This document shows positions 34,975 to 43,698 of a stretch of 53,877 nt of DNA, piece by piece. Position 1 is the stretch's first letter; the number at the start of each line of letters is the position of its first letter. The notes beneath the pieces are model-generated. The model had not been told where the DNA came from. It made no database searches and saw only the letters and a program-made list of their open reading frames with translations. The translations under genes were made by a program, and so were the position numbers. This DNA is from Bacillota bacterium (GTDB taxonomy: Bacteria; Bacillota; Clostridia; Acetivibrionales; DSM-1351), in contig JAEXFI010000051.1 of the NCBI GenBank assembly GCA_023400235.1, positions 1 to 53,877 on the forward strand. The letters are read 5' to 3'.

Positions 34975-37260
34975 TCAAATATTCCTTTGTTTTACCTGTG
35001 TCTCCGCTTCCCTCAATGCGGCGGATTCCGTTTCCTCCCGGGAGGGCGCAGAGGCTGACGCTTCAACAGAGGCAATTTGCTCCGGAACTCCGTCCCTATG
35101 CCTGTTATTCTCTCCTGCCAAAGCTTCCTTTATTTCAGGGTATTGTTCCCTTGCATGAAAATATCCGCTTAATACCCGCATAAAGGAACCTGCCACCATA
35201 TCCAGGTCGTTAAGGGTCAGCCGGCAGTTATCCAACTGCCCGTCATCCAGCTTATCCTTTATTATTTTCCTTATGAGTGCTTCCATCTTAGCTTCTGTCT
35301 TGTCAGTCATGGACCTTACCGCTGCTTCCACAGAATCGGCCAGCATTACTACGGCGGCCTCCCTGGATTGCGGCTTGGGGCCGTCATATCTGAAATCCTC
35401 CTGCTTTATCTCCGCCTCCCCCTCTGCGGCTTTAAGGGCCTTATGATAAAAATAGGCCACCAGGGTAGTACCGTGATGCTGCTTGATAATATCCAGTATG
35501 ACCTGTGGCAGCTTGTATTTGGCCGCTATATCCAGACCATCCTTTGTATGTGAGGTAATGACAAGGGTGCTGAGACTGGGAGTCATCCTGTCATGGGGGT
35601 TTTCAGTAAGTTGGTTCTCCTTGAAAAAATCAGGCCTTTTCAGCTTTCCCACATCATGAAAATATGCCCCTGTTCTTGCCAGCAAGGCATTGCCTCCCAA
35701 ATCCTCCGTGGCTATTTCCGCCAGGTTACCCACCATAAGACTGTGATGATAGGTTCCCGGAGCCTCTATTAAAAGCTTTTTCAGCAAGGGGTGGTTGGGA
35801 TCCGACAACTCCAGCAGCTTCAAGGGCGTCACTATATTAAATGCGCTTTCCAGAAACGGCAGGAAGCCAATGGTGAGAATCATTGAGACAAACCCGTTCA
35901 GAAAAACTACAATGCTGTCGGTAAGTATGGATCTAGTATCGCTTCTGTTTATAAAATCCAGGCATACAATGAAGGCTACATTTATAAAGCCCAGCAGCAC
36001 CCCGTTCATTGACATCTTGCTGCGCTGATTTGCCTTTGATACCATGAAGGCCGAAATAACTCCGCAGATAAGGCCCATGTACAGGAATTTATAATCCCCC
36101 TTGGACATTATTGAAATTCCCACGGCCAATACGCAGTTTATGACAACCGCTGTTTCAACATTCACCAGAGTAGCAACCAGCATGGTTCCCACAAATATAG
36201 GTATTACCAGGCCATCATAAAAACCCACCAGATACCGGGCCAATACCAGAATGATGGTAATAATCAGGCAGATCAAAAGAATATCCTTCCGGCTGTTGTA
36301 GCTGTCCCTGTTATACTTTTTCAAAAACAGTGCCGTCAGTACTGTCAGGAACAATATAACAGACATGATGCCGGTTGAAAACAGGTAATCATACTTCCCG
36401 TTTGTTTCAAGCAGATTGAGTTCCTCCAGCAGCTTTAGCTTGTCAGCCGTAACAATGTCTCCAAAACTCAATATCCTGGATTCCTTTTTTATTTTAACAA
36501 TATTGGCGTTGTCATTATAGGCTTCTTCTCTCTTCCTTGCCGTAGCCTCGTCATCAACCACCCTGTTTGGCTTCAGAATGCTTCTGACAAGCAGCTCCCC
36601 AATGTTCTTCAATTCCTGGCTTATACCCTGCATACTCTGATAGCTGTTCTGCAATCTATGTAGATGCAATGCAAGATTGCTTTGGGTAACCTCTTCGGCC
36701 ATGGATTCTGAAATAAGCTGACGGGTCAGCTCCTCAAAGGTTTCCAGGTCGCTGTCGGTCGCCTTGTTTATGAGATAGCTCATCTGATCCTGGGACAGGT
36801 TGATGCCCTGGCCTTTTATCTGTGTCGAAAAGGATGAAAGGGCACTGGACTGTGCATCCTTCAGGTATTGAGAAAAATTCTCGTCCTTTGACGACACTCC
36901 CATATCCTTTAAGTACTTTTCAACAGCGGTCCTGGAACTGCCAATTGCCTTGAAAAAGTCATCCTTTTGATAGAATACTTCTCCAAAGGCCTTTGTGTCC
37001 TCCCTTGTAACAGGCTGGACGTTTTCCATGGCAGCCACTCTGTTCTGCTCTGTAAGTACCTCGTTTACAATATCCCTCGGAGCAGAAATATCATAGCGGG
37101 AAACTTCTCCCACGCTCAATTTGTATTTTGTGGGCTGTGCACCTGATTCAATTATCAGAAATGCTATTATGACCGTAACCATTACCAGAAATATTTTTTG
37201 AACATTAATATTCCGGGTAATCCTTTTAAGCTTACTGCTGTTCTTCTTATTTTTCTTCAT
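34975..37260 (-). CDS. pgpH: 7TM-HD cyclic-di-AMP phosphodiesterase PgpH
   Basis: 761 aa. One N-terminal transmembrane helix (about 22-41), an extracytoplasmic 7TMR-HDED domain (about 45-270), seven transmembrane helices (about 280-470), then a cytoplasmic HD domain with YHHSLMVGNLAEIA, AYFHDVGKLKRP and HHGTTLVAYFYHKA. PgpH hydrolyses c-di-AMP and so affects wall and osmotic homeostasis. The last 55 residues are a low-complexity polar tail rich in Glu, Ala and Ser, longer than usual. It sits in the standard phoH-pgpH-ybeY order. Confidence 0.95.
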   Translation of the reverse strand: MKKNKKNSSKLKRITRNINVQKIFLVMVTVIIAFLIIESGAQPTKYKLSVGEVSRYDISAPRDIVNEVLTEQNRVAAMENVQPVTREDTKAFGEVFYQKDDFFKAIGSSRTAVEKYLKDMGVSSKDENFSQYLKDAQSSALSSFSTQIKGQGINLSQDQMSYLINKATDSDLETFEELTRQLISESMAEEVTQSNLALHLHRLQNSYQSMQGISQELKNIGELLVRSILKPNRVVDDEATARKREEAYNDNANIVKIKKESRILSFGDIVTADKLKLLEELNLLETNGKYDYLFSTGIMSVILFLTVLTALFLKKYNRDSYNSRKDILLICLIITIILVLARYLVGFYDGLVIPIFVGTMLVATLVNVETAVVINCVLAVGISIMSKGDYKFLYMGLICGVISAFMVSKANQRSKMSMNGVLLGFINVAFIVCLDFINRSDTRSILTDSIVVFLNGFVSMILTIGFLPFLESAFNIVTPLKLLELSDPNHPLLKKLLIEAPGTYHHSLMVGNLAEIATEDLGGNALLARTGAYFHDVGKLKRPDFFKENQLTENPHDRMTPSLSTLVITSHTKDGLDIAAKYKLPQVILDIIKQHHGTTLVAYFYHKALKAAEGEAEIKQEDFRYDGPKPQSREAAVVMLADSVEAAVRSMTDKTEAKMEALIRKIIKDKLDDGQLDNCRLTLNDLDMVAGSFMRVLSGYFHAREQYPEIKEALAGENNRHRDGVPEQIASVEASASAPSREETESAALREAETQVKQRNI

Positions 37261-37334
37261 TTGCTCATCCCCCAGAAAAATCCACTACCACTTGTTTTCG
37301 TGCTCTTTTCGTTCAGCGGGACAAAACAGTCCTG

Positions 37335-38312
37335 CTAGGGCTTCGTGCTGCCTTTACTGTCATGCTTGTCATATGCAACAATTATTTTTTGTACAAGCTC
37401 ATGTCTTACAACGTCCTTTTCGGTGAGGTAAACAAATTCTATGCCGTCTATATCCTTCAATATACCGGTAACCTCCCTCAGACCGGACTTTTTGTCCCCG
37501 GGCAAATCTACCTGGGTTATGTCACCGGTTATGACTGCTTTTGAATTGAAGCCAATTCTGGTGAGGAACATCTTCATCTGTTCAGGAGTCGTATTCTGCG
37601 CCTCGTCAAGGATAATGAAGGAATTGTCCAGGGTTCTTCCCCGCATATACGCCAGAGGTGCTATTTCAATCATGCCTCTTTCCAGGTATTTCATATAGAG
37701 GTCCGCACCCATTATTTCATACAGACCGTCATATAGCGGTCTTAAATACGGATCTACCTTGTTCTGAAGGTCCCCGGGGAGAAAGCCCAGCTTTTCACCT
37801 GCTTCCACTGCAGGTCTTGTGAGGATAATCCTGTCAACCTCCTTGTTTCTGAAGGCGGTGACAGCCATTGCGACCGCCAGGAAGGTCTTGCCGGTTCCCG
37901 CAGGCCCAATGCCGAACACTATGTCATTTTTCTTTATGGCATTAAAATAAAGCTTTTGTCCATGGGTCTTATACTTGATTTGTTTCCCTTTTGCAGTCAG
38001 ACAAACATAGTCCTGAATAATTTCATCAGCCTTTTCTATCTTATTTTCATTTGTAAGGCCAACCAGGTATAAAACATTTTGCCTTGTTATGGATTCTCCC
38101 TGCTTTGCAATGTTTAAAAGCTTTGTCACTATTATTTCTGCCTTCTCAACATTCCCGGTCTCTCCGCTTATTGCAATGGAGGTTCCTCGGGTAAGCACCT
38201 TCACCTGGAAGGCGTCTTCTATAATTTTGATATTTTCATCGTAATTTCCGAAAATATTCATTGCGTACTCAATACTGTAAAAATCTATGCTCTTCTCTGT
38301 AATGTCAGCCAA
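37335..38312 (-). CDS. phoH: PhoH-family ATPase (YbeZ)
   Basis: 325 aa. The start is TTG at 38312, with GGAGG located inside the end of yqfD about 10 bases upstream. An N-terminal KH-like region is followed by a P-loop ATPase: Walker A GPAGTGKTF, then LTRPAVEAGEKLGFLPGDL, Walker B SFIILDEAQNTTPEQMKMFL and the sensor ITGDITQVDLP. PhoH partners with YbeY in RNA metabolism. The start lies 3 bp after the yqfD stop codon, indicating translational coupling. Confidence 0.96.
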   Translation of the reverse strand: MADITEKSIDFYSIEYAMNIFGNYDENIKIIEDAFQVKVLTRGTSIAISGETGNVEKAEIIVTKLLNIAKQGESITRQNVLYLVGLTNENKIEKADEIIQDYVCLTAKGKQIKYKTHGQKLYFNAIKKNDIVFGIGPAGTGKTFLAVAMAVTAFRNKEVDRIILTRPAVEAGEKLGFLPGDLQNKVDPYLRPLYDGLYEIMGADLYMKYLERGMIEIAPLAYMRGRTLDNSFIILDEAQNTTPEQMKMFLTRIGFNSKAVITGDITQVDLPGDKKSGLREVTGILKDIDGIEFVYLTEKDVVRHELVQKIIVAYDKHDSKGSTKP

Positions 38313-38315
38313 GTA

Positions 38316-39512
38316 TCACATTCCTCCAATCTCCTGTGTAACTCCTATATCCTCTATACATTCTATTATTGCTCTGACGGCCTTTCCATTTTCGTCCTCG
38401 TATTCCACTATATTTTTCTTAAGCACCTCAGCATGCATGGGCATCTGTTTCTGCGCCAGTTCAACAGCCTTTTCCGAGGCCAGCTTTTTTGCGGTGGCCT
38501 CGTCTATCTTGTTGTTCTCAAGCTCATATTCATAATACTCGTCTACCAGCATTTCAAAAGGAAGAGCGAAATTTGCTCCAAGGGTCAGCCTTTTTTTCAC
38601 TTCCACATGTTCATAATTATTATATGGAATCTTTCCATGAAATAATTTGAATTTTTTTGAAAATAAAATCAGGGAATACTGAGCTTTTTTCATTCCTGTC
38701 CTCTTTGCCGTCACCAGGTTCTGCTCCACCTTTGCAGTAGCTTCATACCAGGTTCTGGCCTTCACGCTGCCGATTGAATGCACAATCAAAGGAGGCAGTT
38801 CCGGATTTTTTACATTGTCTATTTTTCCTGTAATCAGCAGCTGTCCCTTCGTAACAGTATCACCAATTTTTACGGTTTCAAGTCCTTCCTTGGCAACTAT
38901 GGAATAAATGACTCCATCCCTGGCGGCAACAATGTTACAGGGAATACGCCTGTCAATCAATACGGGAGGCTTTGTTCTCTCAGTGACGTCCACATAAACC
39001 CTGGTTCCCTTAAGTGACACACTTATCCTGGCCAGGTCATTTATTTGCAGCATCATGTTCTCCGCAATCTCATCAGTATTGACCTTAAATTTCAAGACAC
39101 CGTTACTTACACCATTTTCCTTTAATCTTTCAAGTATGAACTCCGTTGTTACGTTTGTGTTTCCATAAACCGATATATCCCACACAAAGGAGGATATGAG
39201 GAAAAAGGCGATTATGCAAACTGCCGAACCAATAACAAAAGCCTTCCGGTTTTTATACCTGTTTAAAATGAAGGGAACTCCCTTTCGTTTTGTTATATGT
39301 ACCTTGCAGCGGGTCTTTCTGGTAACAGGCCTTAACTGCTTGTAATGGGCAATACTGAGCTTCATTGATACCCTGCTGTTCTTCTGCCACTTTACATTCC
39401 ATAGACGTATGTTTCTATGGGTACATATGTTAATAAATTTTTCCAGAAAGTATCCCTCAACAATAATAATAACATATCCGTTTATATAATTCCATAATCT
39501 CCAAATTAACAT
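38316..39512 (-). CDS. yqfD: Sporulation protein YqfD
   Basis: 398 aa from the ATG at 39512, which has AGGAG at 5 bases; an upstream ATG at 39560 gives 16 extra residues unlike the family. The N-terminal WRLWNYINGYVIIIVEGYFLE, one transmembrane helix at about residues 92-112, then a FtsQ/POTRA-like domain (VYGNTNVTTEFILERLKENG) and a periplasmic region with IPCNIVAARDGVI. YqfD is expressed in the mother cell under sigma-E and is needed for spore maturation. It follows yqfC, as in Bacillus. Confidence 0.93.
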   Translation of the reverse strand: MLIWRLWNYINGYVIIIVEGYFLEKFINICTHRNIRLWNVKWQKNSRVSMKLSIAHYKQLRPVTRKTRCKVHITKRKGVPFILNRYKNRKAFVIGSAVCIIAFFLISSFVWDISVYGNTNVTTEFILERLKENGVSNGVLKFKVNTDEIAENMMLQINDLARISVSLKGTRVYVDVTERTKPPVLIDRRIPCNIVAARDGVIYSIVAKEGLETVKIGDTVTKGQLLITGKIDNVKNPELPPLIVHSIGSVKARTWYEATAKVEQNLVTAKRTGMKKAQYSLILFSKKFKLFHGKIPYNNYEHVEVKKRLTLGANFALPFEMLVDEYYEYELENNKIDEATAKKLASEKAVELAQKQMPMHAEVLKKNIVEYEDENGKAVRAIIECIEDIGVTQEIGGM

Positions 39513-39580
39513 GTATTCTCCTATCTGCGCACCAACCGGCTTCAAATTGTCCGCACGCAAGCAAATAGTGGTAAATCCGT

Positions 39581-39925
39581 TTATTTCATAAATTCCAGTG
39601 CTTGAATATTCCCGAAAATCATAATGCTTTCCATTGTTATTTCTTTTATGTAAATGTCCGCTCCGGTCACCCTTATGATTCCGGAGGTTGTGTTCAGCCT
39701 TATGACTCCTTCGTCATACTCCAGAATACCCTTATAGTTTTCCACGATCAAATCGCCGTTACCCAGCATGGTCAGCTTGGGCATGTTTAAAACTATTTCC
39801 TTGGGGAGCTCCAACACCTCGGTTACTCTTTCCTTAAGGTTTGGTTTTTTTACCGGCTTGGGTTTTTTATCCTTTTTCCCGGCCCCAGCCGTATTCTTTT
39901 CCTTCTGCAAAGCTTTACCTTTCAT
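39581..39925 (-). CDS. yqfC: Sporulation protein YqfC
   Basis: 114 aa. The C-terminal 85 residues match YqfC (ERVTEVLELPKEIVLNMPKL, GNGDLIVENYKGILEYDEG, EITMESIMIFGNIQALEF). The first 30 residues form a Lys-rich extension (AGKKDKKPKPVKKPN) absent from shorter homologues. YqfC is a sigma-E-controlled sporulation protein encoded just upstream of yqfD. Confidence 0.92.
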   Translation of the reverse strand: MKGKALQKEKNTAGAGKKDKKPKPVKKPNLKERVTEVLELPKEIVLNMPKLTMLGNGDLIVENYKGILEYDEGVIRLNTTSGIIRVTGADIYIKEITMESIMIFGNIQALEFMK

Positions 39926-39982
39926 GGGATTCCGCCTCTCTTCACAGTAGAGCCTAAAAATTCATAGCCACGTACTCTGCTC

Positions 39983-40924
39983 TCAATCTGCCAGTTCTTC
40001 CACATTTCCAAATTCAAAACCGCTTGACCGACAGCCTTTTATTATCATGTCCAGTGCATCCGCATTGTCCTTCGAAACAGCATGCAATAGAATTATTTCT
40101 CCATTGTGCAGATTGCTTATAACCTTTTTATATGCATATTCGGGCCCGCGTATTTTGTCCCTGTGCCAGTCGTCATAGGCAAAGCTCCAGAAGAGATTGC
40201 AATAGCCCAGCTTGCTGGTTATGCTCAGGCTGCGTTCACTGTACTCCCCCTTGGGTGGCCGCAGGAATTTCATCTTGGCACCGAATTTTTCAGAGAAGGC
40301 CCTCTCCAGCCCAAGGACCTCTTCCTCTATCTGTGAATCATCCTTTTCAGGCAGGCTGGGATGATGAATGGTATGGTTTCCTACAGTATGACCCTCCTCT
40401 ACCATTCTTCTGACCAGATCCTGTTGCTCGTTCAGGTACGGGCCTGTAATAAAGAATGCTGCTTTTACGTTATTTTCCCTGAGTGTATCCAGGATTTTAG
40501 AGGTATAGCCGTTTTCATACCCTTCATCAAAGGTCAGATAAATGATGTTTCTGGTTACATCTCCCACGTATTTTCCTCCATATTTTTTCAGAACCTCATC
40601 CGCACCGGGATCGGCTCTGGGAGTCTTGCCGTCGGGCTGGCGTGAAATCCCCCAGCATCTTTTCTGCTCGTAGGAAAATACTGTTTTTCTGGAGGAGTCC
40701 TCTTCCATTGCGGAACTCACCTCGTCTATAATCCTGCCTGTCAGCTCCGTGGAATAGTCAACATTCCTGCTGCTGGCACTGTATACTCCGCCCAGGTCGG
40801 AAAGTCCGTAATTTATGCCCGTATTGTTTCTGCGTATGACAAAATAATCAAACAGCAGAGCACATATAATCAGTACTGCAAATATGGCTATTACCTTTTT
40901 TATCCTCAATTTAATTACCCCCAT
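39983..40924 (-). CDS. pdaA: Polysaccharide deacetylase PdaA (delta-lactam biosynthesis)
   Basis: 313 aa. An N-terminal transmembrane segment or signal (about 10-27) is followed by a NodB domain from about residue 115. The sequence NIIYLTFDEGYENGYTSKIL, GNHTIHHPSLPEK, RPPKGEYSERSL and LLHAVSKDNADALD match PdaA closely; the first motif has TFDEG where many deacetylases have TFDDG, as PdaA deviates there as well. The enzyme removes the N-acetyl group of muramic acid during spore cortex delta-lactam formation. A TTG at 40909 with GGGGGT at 8 bases is an alternative start, five codons shorter. Confidence 0.92.
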   Translation of the reverse strand: MGVIKLRIKKVIAIFAVLIICALLFDYFVIRRNNTGINYGLSDLGGVYSASSRNVDYSTELTGRIIDEVSSAMEEDSSRKTVFSYEQKRCWGISRQPDGKTPRADPGADEVLKKYGGKYVGDVTRNIIYLTFDEGYENGYTSKILDTLRENNVKAAFFITGPYLNEQQDLVRRMVEEGHTVGNHTIHHPSLPEKDDSQIEEEVLGLERAFSEKFGAKMKFLRPPKGEYSERSLSITSKLGYCNLFWSFAYDDWHRDKIRGPEYAYKKVISNLHNGEIILLHAVSKDNADALDMIIKGCRSSGFEFGNVEELAD

Positions 40925-40992
40925 TGACGTAATCAGTGCATTATAAAAAAATATTCATATTTATTTATATAAGCTTTATGCATATTTGAGAA

Positions 40993-41036
40993 CAAAAAAA
41001 GAACCCTGGAGCATGATGTTTTATCATACTCCGGGG
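40993..41036 (-). terminator. Terminator of the DUF881 gene pair
   Basis: On the minus strand a long stem (CCCCGGAG-T-ATGAT with ATCAT-G-CTCCAGGG) is followed by TTCTTTTTTT. It lies 20 bp after the second DUF881 stop. Confidence 0.88.
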
Positions 41037-41055
41037 CCCTCCTGCTTTATGTCCG

Positions 41056-41757
41056 TCAATCCTTTTCCACCGGCTTCAATTTGTCCGTCCTTATGAGTTC
41101 CTCGCTTATTTTGGGAATTTCCAGATTGTTGGACTTTTCAACCTTTACATCAATAAACAGCCTTATTTTTTCAAGGGAACCCCCTATCATATTCAGCGCA
41201 TTTACTGCATTGTCCGGATCAACAATGGCCTTTATGACGTAGGGCGGAGTCACATGCCTGCCATTAACCATAATGTAGCCTCCCGCAACTCTTACCTCAG
41301 TAGTGTCAATTATTCGCTGGTCATTGATGGCCAGTGCCTGTGCATCTGTGGCTCTGAGCTCATTGAGCACGAACAGGAGGTCATCATCCTCCACATTCAA
41401 GGCGTCCTCCTTCGCAAAGGATACCATGACACCCCTGCCTTTGACATCAGTCAAACCTGCAACAGTCCTGAGCTTCTGAATTTCATCCGTCAGCAGCTTC
41501 AGGTTCTCATCGGAATTTCCCCGTGCATTTTCAAATTTGTCAAGCTGGGTCTGGAGCTCGGTAAGCTTTGCCCGAAGGTTTTCATTGTTCTTTTGCTCGT
41601 TCAGTATTTTGACCACAAGGTCATCCTTTTTCTGGCTTTCCAGATTCATTACTTTGGCATTGTTCCTGATGCTCTGAAACTGCCAGGACAACGCCAGACC
41701 CAAGATGACACATATTAATGCTATTGATATATTTCTACTTACCCTTTTTGCTTTCAT
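41056..41757 (-). CDS. DUF881 family protein (second of pair)
   Basis: 233 aa. The ATG at 41757 lies inside the end of the upstream gene (23-bp overlap) with GGAGG at 9 bases. A transmembrane helix at about 9-27 is followed by a coiled coil (about 40-90) and the DUF881 domain (GLTDVKGRGVMVSFAKEDAL, LFVLNELRATDAQALAINDQ, VRVAGGYIMVNGRHVTPPYV). DUF881 proteins are extracytoplasmic, membrane-anchored and common near division genes in Firmicutes; the fold belongs to a substrate-free YlxW/X group with no proven activity. Confidence 0.9.
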   Translation of the reverse strand: MKAKRVSRNISIALICVILGLALSWQFQSIRNNAKVMNLESQKKDDLVVKILNEQKNNENLRAKLTELQTQLDKFENARGNSDENLKLLTDEIQKLRTVAGLTDVKGRGVMVSFAKEDALNVEDDDLLFVLNELRATDAQALAINDQRIIDTTEVRVAGGYIMVNGRHVTPPYVIKAIVDPDNAVNALNMIGGSLEKIRLFIDVKVEKSNNLEIPKISEELIRTDKLKPVEKD

Positions 41758-42481
41758 TATCTACAACCTCCAATTTTGAAATCAACCTGCTGATGTCGTT
41801 GGAAAACTTGGGGATTTCAATGTCTTTTTCCCTGGTTATGCTCACTCTCTTGCCAAGGGTGGTCATTTCATCAAGAATTCCGCTGTCCTTAAGGGTATTG
41901 TATAATTCATCAGAATCACCGATTGCTTTTATCTCATATGGAACCGCGTAGCGATTGCTGTTGACTTTTATGGTGGGGCCGGCACATACCTGCTCGCTGG
42001 TGGAAATGATACGCTCATTATTTATGGCTATAGCCTGTGCTCCGCCCATTCTCAGGTGATTTACCACATGCAGTATATCCAGGTCATGGATAATGTAATC
42101 CATAACAGAATCATCCCCTGATTTTGCAGCATCCGCTTCATTAGCATCGTTCAGGGTTACCACTACTCCATCTCCCCTTACATCCGTAAGGCCGCTGATC
42201 AGTCTGAGTCTATCCAGCTCCTGCTTGGATTCTGCATTGACAATGTTATTGGAAGAGGCTTTTATAAAAGCCTCCATATCATTTTCCAGTTTGGCTATAT
42301 CCGCCTTATAGACCTCGCCCTGTTTTATTCTGGAATCAAGCTGCCCCATTAATTTGTTCATATCCAGGGTTTCAGCATTCTGCCGCTGCATTCCCATGGT
42401 GCTTCTGATTTGAATGGTGGCCAGAGTGCCCAGCAGTAAAAATATCATAAATAGAATAAATAAATTGTCCTTAAATTTCAT
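41735..42481 (-). CDS. DUF881 family protein (first of pair)
   Basis: 248 aa, a paralogue of the downstream gene: transmembrane helix at about 7-27, a short coiled coil, and the DUF881 domain (SGLTDVRGDGVVVTLNDANE, VVNHLRMGGAQAIAINNERI, CAGPTIKVNSNRYAVPYEI). The tandem overlap implies that both proteins are made together and may form a heteromer. The pair is insulated by a terminator downstream. No division gene is adjacent, so the role is open. Confidence 0.9.
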   Translation of the reverse strand: MKFKDNLFILFMIFLLLGTLATIQIRSTMGMQRQNAETLDMNKLMGQLDSRIKQGEVYKADIAKLENDMEAFIKASSNNIVNAESKQELDRLRLISGLTDVRGDGVVVTLNDANEADAAKSGDDSVMDYIIHDLDILHVVNHLRMGGAQAIAINNERIISTSEQVCAGPTIKVNSNRYAVPYEIKAIGDSDELYNTLKDSGILDEMTTLGKRVSITREKDIEIPKFSNDISRLISKLEVVDNESKKGK

Positions 42482-42697
42482 AGCTGCCTCATTTAATGTT
42501 TCTTGATTTTTGCCAAACCACTTATTCTGCCGTTTTATTTCTTAAAATATTCTACTTTTAATAATACCTTTTTTCAAGTAAAGGAGCAATATTTTTATAA
42601 ATACTGGAAATAACAGAGTCGAAAATTGGTAATTAGCTTCCTCATTCTCGTCAAACCAGGTTCTCAGTTTAATTCAGCCTATTTCTCAGTTTAGCCA

Positions 42698-42727
42698 TTG
42701 ACAAGTGTACAAGCTGTATTGTATACT
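42698..42727 (+). promoter_or_regulatory. Promoter of tRNA-Trp
   Basis: TTGACA (42698-42703), 18-base spacer, TATACT (42722-42727). The tRNA begins 13 bases after the -10 box, so the transcript has almost no leader. Confidence 0.8.
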
Positions 42728-42739
42728 AATATTCGTCTT

Positions 42740-42815
42740 AGGGGAGTAGCGCAATTGGTAGAGTAGCGGTCTCCAAAACCGTCGGCTGCGGGTTCAAGTC
42801 CTGTCTCCCCTGCCA
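42740..42815 (+). tRNA. trnW: tRNA-Trp (anticodon CCA), CCA end encoded
   Basis: The acceptor stem is AGGGGAG/CTCCCCT with discriminator G and encoded CCA. The D-arm is GCGCAATTGGTAGAGTAGC, the anticodon loop CTCCAAA (CCA), the T-loop GGTTCAAGTCC. 76 bases; single gene with its own promoter and a following hairpin terminator. Confidence 0.97.
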
Positions 42816-42818
42816 TTA

Positions 42819-43057
42819 AGGCGCTTGTGTTTTCTGCGGAAAACACAGGCGTCTTTTTTATGTTAAAAAAAGACGCTAAGCGCCTTACGGGTGGGACTAA
42901 GTCCCCCCGTAATCCCCCCTAGCCTCCCGGCGGGGTTTAGGCGCTCGCGTTTTCTGCGGAAAACACAGGCGTCTTTTTTATGTTGAAAAAAGACGCTAAG
43001 CGCCTTACGGGCGGGACTGGTCCCCCCGTAATCCCCCCTAGCCTCCCGGCGGGGCTA
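42819..43057 (+). repeat. Tandem duplication of a 120-bp structured element after tRNA-Trp
   Basis: Two units, 42819-42938 and 42939-43057, differ at only about eight positions. Each has a GTGTTTTC-TGCG-GAAAACAC hairpin followed by GGCGTCTTTTTT (a terminator), a second hairpin GCGTCTTTTTT/AAAAAAGACGC that competes with it, a long-range AGGCGCTT/AAGCGCCT pairing, and a C-rich 3' part with CCCGGCGGGG. The first unit doubles as the tRNA terminator. A relative of the C-rich half occurs at 53715-53776. Function unknown. Confidence 0.85.
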
Positions 43058-43698
43058 GAACCCTTAAAGGACTTGCCAATAAAACAAAAGCTTAGATGCT
43101 AAACGCTTTTTATTTATGTCTTAAAATAATAGATTTTAGTATGTTGGGGAAAATTGGGGAAAACATAAACTAATTATACATTATCTGTCCAGCTCTCTAC
43201 TTACCAAGTGTCCAAATCAGCTCCATTTCCTAGTAACAGAGTTATTCCTATATGCCCCAACCCATTGCAATCCTGTCGCCAGCAAACTTCTTAAACCACT
43301 TTGTAGGCGTGTAGGCGTGTAGGCGTGCATCAGTTCACTATTCCAAGCTGTAAATGATACTTTATGGTATATTATTAAACCACTTGAAAAAGACATTTAT
43401 CTGCTTGGAGACAACCATCGTGAAGAATTCTGCACTAAAAATAAAATTGATTAACAAAGAGATGTTATTGAACAAGGAAATCCATCTCAAAGAAGGTTGT
43501 ATTCAAATTTTACCTAAAGATCCGCATTGCATTAAAACTTAATCGTTAATAGGGAGCTAATATATTTATTTACATTTCTGAGTCACCTTGACAAGCTCTT
43601 ATAATTCTAAGCAGTATTTATGGCTTTAACTCTGATGCTCCAAGTATAATTCATATGTTGTTCAACATTATTTGATACATAATAAAAAGTATGACAGC
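43058..43698. other. Gene-free spacer with a short tandem repeat
   Basis: I find no convincing gene. It contains three perfect copies of the 8-mer GTAGGCGT (43303-43326). Short open frames around 43340-43545 lack ribosome binding sites and family resemblance; they could be remnants of a lost gene. Confidence 0.5.

Noticed and set aside
43354..43542. A 62-aa frame in the spacer after the tandem repeat
   Set aside because: No ribosome binding site and no recognisable family; a neighbouring frame is equally plausible as a gene ruin, so neither is called.
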